In this document: one piece after another, positions 59,418 through 64,000 of the stretch | How positions within the stretch are numbered: the stretch's first letter is position 1 | How the letters are laid out: each line of letters starts with the position of its first letter | From: Anaerolineae bacterium | GTDB taxonomy: Bacteria > Chloroflexota > Anaerolineae > 4572-78 > J111 | NCBI GenBank assembly: GCA_023151115.1 | Contig: JAKLJP010000040.1 | Coordinates: forward strand, 1-64,000 | DNA length: 64,000 nucleotides | Direction of reading: 5' to 3' | Notes under the pieces: generated by a model | The model's database searches: none | What the model was told of the DNA's origin: nothing | The model's input: the letters and a program-made list of their open reading frames with translations, nothing else | Made by a program: the position numbers and the translations under genes

Positions 59418-59444
59418 TTAGCACTTAACCTGTGAGAGTGCTAG
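59418..59444 (-). promoter_or_regulatory. CIRCE operator, proximal, imperfect
   Basis: TTAGCACTT-N9-GAGTGCTAG is a CIRCE element with one mismatch per arm, between the promoter and groES. HrcA binding here would block transcription. Confidence 0.85.
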
Positions 59445-59455
59445 AAGCAGGCGAA

Positions 59456-59484
59456 ATAATACCCCAATCGAGAGGGCTTGGCAA
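59456..59484 (-). promoter_or_regulatory. sigma-70-type promoter for groES-groEL
   Basis: On the minus strand TTGCCA (59479-59484) and TATTAT (59456-59461) are separated by 17 bases and are flanked by a CIRCE on each side. Confidence 0.7.
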
Positions 59485-59500
59485 ATTTAGAAGTCAATTT

Positions 59501-59527
59501 TTAGCACTCAGTTGTCAAGAGTGCTAA
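59501..59527 (-). promoter_or_regulatory. CIRCE operator, distal, perfect
   Basis: TTAGCACTC-N9-GAGTGCTAA exactly matches the CIRCE consensus recognised by HrcA. It lies just upstream of the -35 box. No hrcA gene is in the window. Confidence 0.95.
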
Positions 59528-59611
59528 TCGAATTAAAAATCAAGGGAGGGAACTGGATGGTTTTTTTCAACGTCCTATCAGATGAGGTTTAACTTAGAAC
59601 TCACCCTCGGA

Positions 59612-59768
59612 CATTTTTAATCACGAATAACGCGAATGGACGAATAACACGAAATATTTTGAAAATGTTGATAAAATATTCATGACATTCGCTTATTTGT
59701 GCCATTCGTGATTAAGATTTAGGCTTTTGTTAAAGGTAGGGTGGCATCCCTATGCCGCCCGCTGAGGC
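59612..59768. repeat. AATCACGAATAACGCGAATGG / CCATTCGTGATTAAG and GGTGGCATCCCTATGCCGCC units
   Basis: TTTAATCACGAATAACGCG pairs over about 90 bases with GCCATTCGTGATTAAG. Behind it, AGGGTGGCATCCCTATGCCG repeats the inner arm of the palindrome at 19960-20010. No gene lies in 59528-59820. Confidence 0.75.
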
Positions 59769-59820
59769 TTTTATTAAAAGTATTCCGCTCACAAGAACCT
59801 GGAAAGAGAGGGCTTAAAAC

Positions 59821-60237
59821 GTGAAATATATTCTGCTGATTACATTTCTACTTGGCCTGGGCATAACCACTGGCTGTAGCGCCACCGGCACTGCTTCTGT
59901 GTCGCTTGAGCAAACAACCTGGCAATTGGACCAGTTGGGGACTCAACCCGCCCTCAAAGAACGCCCGGTAACACTGGTCTTCCAGGCCGATGATAGCACG
60001 GTTGGGGGTGGGGCCGGGTGTAACAGTTACGGGGGCAGGTACAGCTTGAACGACAACCAACTGACCATCAGTGATCTTGCCTCAACCCTGATGGCTTGTG
60101 AGGAATCGGAAATTATGGAACAGGAACAAAAATTTTTGACTAGCCTGGGACAAGCGGCTGGCTATAAGTTGGAAGGTAATCATCTGACCATTCTGGATGC
60201 TAATGGAATTAACTTGTTAAGTTTTGTCGCCCGGTAA
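59821..60237 (+). CDS. META-domain lipoprotein (HslJ-like)
   Basis: This 138-residue protein starts with GTG at 59821. A lipoprotein signal follows: MKYILLITFLLGLGITTGC, with a lipobox ending at Cys19. The mature part is one META domain: TTWQLDQLG near the start, GGGAGCNSYGGRYSLNDNQL in the middle and STLMACEESEIMEQEQKFLT. META proteins such as HslJ are envelope proteins of unclear function, linked to heat shock or drug tolerance in enterobacteria. It lies between the groESL regulatory region and the kinase gene, convergent with the latter. Confidence 0.85.
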   Translation: MKYILLITFLLGLGITTGCSATGTASVSLEQTTWQLDQLGTQPALKERPVTLVFQADDSTVGGGAGCNSYGGRYSLNDNQLTISDLASTLMACEESEIMEQEQKFLTSLGQAAGYKLEGNHLTILDANGINLLSFVAR

Positions 60238-60243
60238 CTTCAC

Positions 60244-63200
60244 CTATGACAAATGTAAGCCTATTTTAGCCGCCTCCCCACGAGCCATTTCCTCCAGTGC
60301 GGCGGCTTTATCGGCTTGGCCCTGCCGGGCCAGGAATTGGGCGTAACCGAGTTGAGTCCGCACTAAGCCGGGCCGGCTGCCGACTTCTTCAAATAGAGCC
60401 ATAGCTTGCTGGTATAAAACCTCTGCCCCAGGAAAGTCGTCTTGAGCCGCCTGAACCTGGGCCAAAACAGCCCGGCCCAGGGCTACAAACTCGCGGTTGC
60501 CCACTGCCTCGACCAGCTTGAGGCCGTTATCGGCGGCGGCTTTGGCCCGGTTGACTTTGCCTACGGCTAAACTGGCCTGGGCAATGAGCAGATAAATCCC
60601 GCTCAACAGATGGACGCTGCGCTGGCCCAATTCCATGGCCGGGGGCAAGGCTTTGTTCATCAGCGCCAGAGTTTCATCGGGATGGTTCTGATACAGGGCC
60701 GCCCGGCCCAGGTAAGTGTAGACAGCCACCAGCCCGCTCTGCTGCTGTGTTTGCTCAAAAAGCTGGCGGGCCGAACTCAAAAATGAGCGCCCCTGCTCAA
60801 ACTCTCCTCGCTCCAGGGCAATTTTACCCAATTCTTTCAAACAGTCGGCCTCGCCGGCCACATCTTGCAGCTTGCGGCGCAATTCCAACGCACGCCGGAG
60901 CACAATTGGGGCATCGGCCAGCTTGCCCTGAGAAGCATAAACCAAGCCCAGCCGGTAGTAGGCTTCGGCCAGCCGAGCTTCGTCGCCACATTTGAGAGCG
61001 GTTTGCACGGCTTTGTGGCCCCAGGTTTCGGCTTCGTTGAGGCGGCCCAGCAGCCACAAGATCACGGTCAGGTGAGTCTGAGTCGTGATTCGCTCTGGGT
61101 CGGGCAGTTGCGATAATTTTAACACCGAGGCCGCGTGTTGATAGGCCTCTTTGTAATAGTCGTACAGCCAAAAGGTGAAGACCAGCCCGTTCAAGATTTT
61201 GGCCCGTTCAGTTACATTATCATCCGGCTCAACCAGTTCCAGGGCGCGCTGAAACGCCTGAACCGATTCGACCCGCTTTCCGGCCTGCCGGTACAAATGG
61301 CCCAAAGCCTGGTAAGCCGAACTGGTCTCGATCAGGCCCACCGCCCGCTGAAAGTAGGTCAGGGCGGAGTCAAGCGCATTACCCGCTATAGCCGCAGTTC
61401 CGGCCATTTCCAGAGTGTGAGCGGCTTCGGCGGTCAAGCCGGCCTGCTGGTAATGATGACCGATCAACAGTGGTTCGGCCTGCTGCTGGCGCATGATGTC
61501 GGCAAGCTGGCGATGCAGTTCCCGGCGGCGAGGTTCCGGCAGGTTAGCGGCCAACGCTTTGTTAATATCTGTCGAGCGAAAAGCATAGCGCCCCTCACCG
61601 GCCTGGCGCAGCAGACGTTTTTTGGTAGCCTCGACCAACACCTCGCGGGCCAAATTCCCCTGAGTTTCGCCCCCCAACAGCGTCAACCAAACGGCAAAAT
61701 CAAATTGACCATCCGGCTCGATCAAGGCGGCCAGGGCCAGCGCCTCGCGGTGGCTCTCGCTCAGGCTCTCAATTTGCCGGGTGAAGGCGTCGAACACGGC
61801 TTTGGGCAGAAAAGCATCAGAAGGAGCTTTCAATTTTTTGGAGGCATAGCGCCATTCGCCGGCTTCCTGGTAAATTTCTTTAGACTCGACCAGATGATGG
61901 ATCATCTCTTCCAGGTGGAACGGCTGGCCGTGGCTACGCTCGACCAATAGATTGGCCACTGCTTCCGTCACGCTTCCACCCAGGACATGAGCAACGTACT
62001 CTTTGATGGCCGGCGCCGGCAGGGGCGGCACGGTCAGGCTGACCAGTTCATCTGCTGAAAAGGAGGCGAGCCAGGCAACAGGCCGGTCGTTCTCTCGGCA
62101 GGCAGCCAGTAGCAACAGCGGCAGTTGTTCCTGGCGAATCAGGAAGCGGGTCAGGGCCAGGCTGGCCTCATCCAGGGCGGCGGCATCTTCCAGAAACAAC
62201 GCGGTCGGGCCGAGTTCAGCCAGAATAGATAGAACCGTGCCAAAAAATTGCCATTGGTTCTGGGCGGGCACAGTAGGGAAGGTGTCGGAAACGCGGGTCG
62301 AGAGCGCCTGCCACAGCCCGGCTCGGCTGGATTGAGCCGGGGCCGGGGCCGGCGCTTCTTTGGGCGGGGAGTCGTAGGGAATATTCAGCAGCCGGGCCAG
62401 ACCGGGAATCTGGTCAATGAGCCGGTTGATTTGCTCACTGGTGGCGGATTTGACCAATTTCTTGTTCAGCGCCGTCGCCAGGATTTCGGCGTAGGGGGAG
62501 TAGGGCACCCCCGACTCGGCGCATTTGCCGGCGATGACCACAAAACCTTTGTCAACAACTGCCCGGCCCAAAAACTCCACAATCAGCCGGCTTTTGCCAA
62601 TGCCGGCCGGCCCTTTGACCACTACCAAACGGGGCTGGGCCGACTGGTGAGTTTCAAGCCAGAGTGTCTCCAGCCGATTTAATTCGTTGGCCCGGCCCAC
62701 AAAAAGCTTGCCCTCGGCCTCAAGCCAGTGGAGATGATCCTGGCTGTATTTTTGCCTGGCCTGGATGGATTTTATCACCTCCAAAAGCGCCGCCGCCGAA
62801 GGATAACGCGCCTGCGGGTCTTTGGCCAGCAACCGGGTGATGACGTGTTCCAGCGCGGGCAGAGTGTGAGGGGCCACCTGGCGCAAGGGCGGCGGGTCCT
62901 CCTGCAAATGGGCCATAAAAACATCGGTTTCTTTGCTGTGCTCAAAGGGCAGCCGCCCACCGCTGACCAACTCAAACAGCATCACCCCCAGCGAGTACAG
63001 GTCGGCCCGGCCATCAATGCCAGCGCCGTCAATCTGCTCCGGCGACATGTAGGCCGGCGTGCCGACGATATAGTCACTGCCCTGGGCCAACAAGGAGATC
63101 AGCCCGGCTACGCCAAAATCGGTCAGCTTGACCCCGTCTGGAGCCATGATCACGTTGGCCGGTTTGATGTCACGGTGGACTACACCCTTGCTGTGAGCGT

Positions 63201-63567
63201 AATGCAGCGCCTCCAACACGCCAACAGCCACATCGAGAATGATTTCCAGCGGCAGCGGGCCGGACCAATTGGCGATGAGATGATCGAGCGAGCGGCCCTC
63301 GACATACTCCATGACCAGATAGTAGCCGCTGCGCTGCTCGGCCAGCACGGCATCATAAATGAGGGTAATGTTGGGATGGTTCAGGCTGGCCAGGGTGCGC
63401 GCTTCTGAGAGAAAAAGGGTTTCATACAGGGGGTCCTGCGTCCCTTTGAGGTACTTGATGGCGACGGCGCGGTTCAGCAGGGTGTCGTGGGCCAGCCAAA
63501 CTTCGCCCATTCCGCCGCCGCCGAGTCGTTTTTGGAGGTTGTACCGATCCTGTTGGGAGTTGGTCAT
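60244..63567 (-). CDS. Ser/Thr protein kinase fused to a MalT-like ATPase and TPR repeats
   Basis: The 1107 residues comprise a Hanks-type kinase (about 8-270) with G-loop GGGGMGEVW, VAIKYLK, HRDIKPANV, DFG in LTDFGVAG and PAYMSPEQ. A linker (about 275-300) leads to an AAA/STAND ATPase with Walker A VVVKGPAGIGKSRLIVEF (about 325-342). A winged-helix-like region follows, then about ten TPR-like repeats (750-1090). This plan resembles cyanobacterial and Chloroflexota PknB-type signalling ATPases. Its input and targets are unknown. The ATG at 63565-63567 follows AAGGATTACTC; a 38-residue upward extension lacks support. It is monocistronic. Confidence 0.9.
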   Translation of the reverse strand: MTNSQQDRYNLQKRLGGGGMGEVWLAHDTLLNRAVAIKYLKGTQDPLYETLFLSEARTLASLNHPNITLIYDAVLAEQRSGYYLVMEYVEGRSLDHLIANWSGPLPLEIILDVAVGVLEALHYAHSKGVVHRDIKPANVIMAPDGVKLTDFGVAGLISLLAQGSDYIVGTPAYMSPEQIDGAGIDGRADLYSLGVMLFELVSGGRLPFEHSKETDVFMAHLQEDPPPLRQVAPHTLPALEHVITRLLAKDPQARYPSAAALLEVIKSIQARQKYSQDHLHWLEAEGKLFVGRANELNRLETLWLETHQSAQPRLVVVKGPAGIGKSRLIVEFLGRAVVDKGFVVIAGKCAESGVPYSPYAEILATALNKKLVKSATSEQINRLIDQIPGLARLLNIPYDSPPKEAPAPAPAQSSRAGLWQALSTRVSDTFPTVPAQNQWQFFGTVLSILAELGPTALFLEDAAALDEASLALTRFLIRQEQLPLLLLAACRENDRPVAWLASFSADELVSLTVPPLPAPAIKEYVAHVLGGSVTEAVANLLVERSHGQPFHLEEMIHHLVESKEIYQEAGEWRYASKKLKAPSDAFLPKAVFDAFTRQIESLSESHREALALAALIEPDGQFDFAVWLTLLGGETQGNLAREVLVEATKKRLLRQAGEGRYAFRSTDINKALAANLPEPRRRELHRQLADIMRQQQAEPLLIGHHYQQAGLTAEAAHTLEMAGTAAIAGNALDSALTYFQRAVGLIETSSAYQALGHLYRQAGKRVESVQAFQRALELVEPDDNVTERAKILNGLVFTFWLYDYYKEAYQHAASVLKLSQLPDPERITTQTHLTVILWLLGRLNEAETWGHKAVQTALKCGDEARLAEAYYRLGLVYASQGKLADAPIVLRRALELRRKLQDVAGEADCLKELGKIALERGEFEQGRSFLSSARQLFEQTQQQSGLVAVYTYLGRAALYQNHPDETLALMNKALPPAMELGQRSVHLLSGIYLLIAQASLAVGKVNRAKAAADNGLKLVEAVGNREFVALGRAVLAQVQAAQDDFPGAEVLYQQAMALFEEVGSRPGLVRTQLGYAQFLARQGQADKAAALEEMARGEAAKIGLHLS

Positions 63568-63613
63568 GAGTAATCCTTGCAGCAGTGTGGACAATGAGGA
63601 AAGTAACAGGGGT

Positions 63614-63642
63614 ATTTTAACACGCAGAAAGGGTGGATGCAA
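63614..63642 (-). promoter_or_regulatory. putative sigma-70-type promoter for the kinase gene
   Basis: On the minus strand TTGCAT (63637-63642) and TAAAAT (63614-63619) are separated by 17 bases, giving a leader of about 40 bases. Confidence 0.5.
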
Positions 63643-63689
63643 GCAAATGCACCCATTGAGTGCATTCAGATGTGGGAGCAAGTTTCAAA

Positions 63690-63745
63690 ATCGCGTCCTG
63701 AGTAGTCCTGAGTGAAACGAAGGGCGTATCGAAGGGTGCGATTGT
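63690..63745. repeat. AATCGCGTCCTGAGTAG / CGAAGGGTGCGATT repeat
   Basis: AAATCGCGTCCTGAGTAGTCC and GCGTATCGAAGGGTGCGATT pair as outer arms. It is a shorter relative of the 37910-38045 repeat. Confidence 0.7.
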
Positions 63746-63803
63746 CCCAAAAATTGAACACACCCCAACTATTCAAAGTTATAACAGTTGGATGGGGTTT
63801 TGT

Positions 63804-63811
63804 GGTATAAT
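63804..63811 (+). promoter_or_regulatory. extended -10 promoter of the nucleotidyltransferase gene
   Basis: TGGTATAAT-type extended -10 (TATAAT at 63806-63811) lies 18 bases before the ATG. The -35 region is weak and the leader would be about 12 bases with no ribosome site. Confidence 0.55.
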
Positions 63812-63829
63812 GTGGTGAGGTATCAATAG

Positions 63830-64000
63830 ATGAAAACGATTAATCCTGACCTGCTCGAAGAAATTGTCCGGCGGCTGGTGGCCGAATTTCAGCCGGAGCA
63901 AATTATCCTGTTTGGCTCCCATGCCTGGGGCACGCCCGATGAGGACAGCGACCTGGATTTGCTGGTCATCGTTTCGGAGAGCGAGCTGCGGCCTGTTCAG
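63830..64000 (+). CDS. nucleotidyltransferase-domain protein (partial)
   Basis: The 57 residues to the window edge read MKTINPDLLEEIVRRLVAEF, then QPEQIILFGSHAWGTPDEDS and DLDLLVIVSESELRPVQ. The motif GSHAWGTPDEDSDLDLLVIV has the GSxxxG...SDxDxLV pattern of minimal nucleotidyltransferases. A partner HEPN gene may follow outside the window. The 3' end is cut by the window. Confidence 0.8.
   Translation, partial: MKTINPDLLEEIVRRLVAEFQPEQIILFGSHAWGTPDEDSDLDLLVIVSESELRPVQ

Noticed and set aside
61135..61950. 271-residue plus-strand frame opposite the TPR part of the kinase
   Set aside because: Shadow frame; composition mirrors the opposite strand.

Overview
The window looks like a chromosomal segment of an uncultured or poorly characterised Chloroflexota bacterium, perhaps of the Anaerolineae/Caldilineae type. 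This is inferred from the protein character: an RpoB with a large C-terminal insertion, a Gram-positive-type S12, a two-helix SecE, DUF4058, four-helix-bundle and MNT/HEPN genes. It is also inferred from an exceptional density of short tandem and inverted repeats between genes. No database search was possible, so the taxonomy is provisional. No prophage, insertion sequence with transposase, CRISPR array or rRNA operon was seen.

Layout. 1-1475 (minus): a two-subunit ThDP decarboxylase-like pair followed by a truncated cyclase-family gene. 1851-4352 (plus): a nucleotidyltransferase/phosphomannomutase-like fusion. 4424-17288 (minus): the information-processing block, read as rpoB, rpsL, rpsG, fusA, tuf, rpmG, secE, nusG, rplK, rplA, rplJ, rplL. 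It has an L10 leader, an attenuator and strong promoters; rpoC is missing and the usual order of the two halves is swapped. 17709-23672 (minus): an RHS fragment, then a methyl-cycle cluster (metK, ahcY, a PfkB kinase and mtnA). 23945-27924: two convergent membrane glycosyltransferases. 28253-38546 (plus): nearly the whole aromatic pathway (DAHP synthase, prephenate dehydrogenase, aroA, aroE, aroC, aroK, aroB, aroQ) with a four-helix-bundle gene, a NUDIX hydrolase and an SGNH hydrolase inserted. 38591-43665 (minus): a PspA-like protein, a double GNAT, a membrane-anchored subtilase fused to a CPBP-like domain, and an MNT/HEPN pair. 43954-47268 (plus): an uncharacterised zinc-ribbon membrane protein and a beta-propeller protein. 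47320-55502 (minus): a CoiA-like fragment, a PIN toxin-antitoxin pair, polA, DUF4058, cdsA and gyrA. 55793-57223 (plus): a metallo-beta-lactamase-fold protein and three tRNAs. 57361-59383 (minus): groEL and groES under a double CIRCE. 59821-64000: a META-domain lipoprotein, a large Ser/Thr kinase-ATPase-TPR regulator, and the start of a nucleotidyltransferase gene.

How it works together. The methyl-cycle genes make SAM, hydrolyse SAH, probably remove the adenosine formed and start methylthioadenosine salvage. metK and ahcY share a conserved leader element that recurs before a PspA-like gene, and its first half recurs before the zinc-ribbon gene. This is the best candidate here for an undescribed regulatory RNA or a leader-targeting mobile repeat. 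The aromatic cluster carries all seven steps from erythrose-4-phosphate plus PEP to chorismate, plus the tyrosine branch.

The second striking feature is the repeat biology. Families of 7- to 10-base units form hairpins in most intergenic gaps. In at least eight places the same units sit inside reading frames, giving low-complexity inserts in AroB, AroC, PolA, the subtilase fusion, a glycosyltransferase and others. Both toxin-like genes (HEPN and PIN) carry single-base frameshifts, while their partner genes stay intact.
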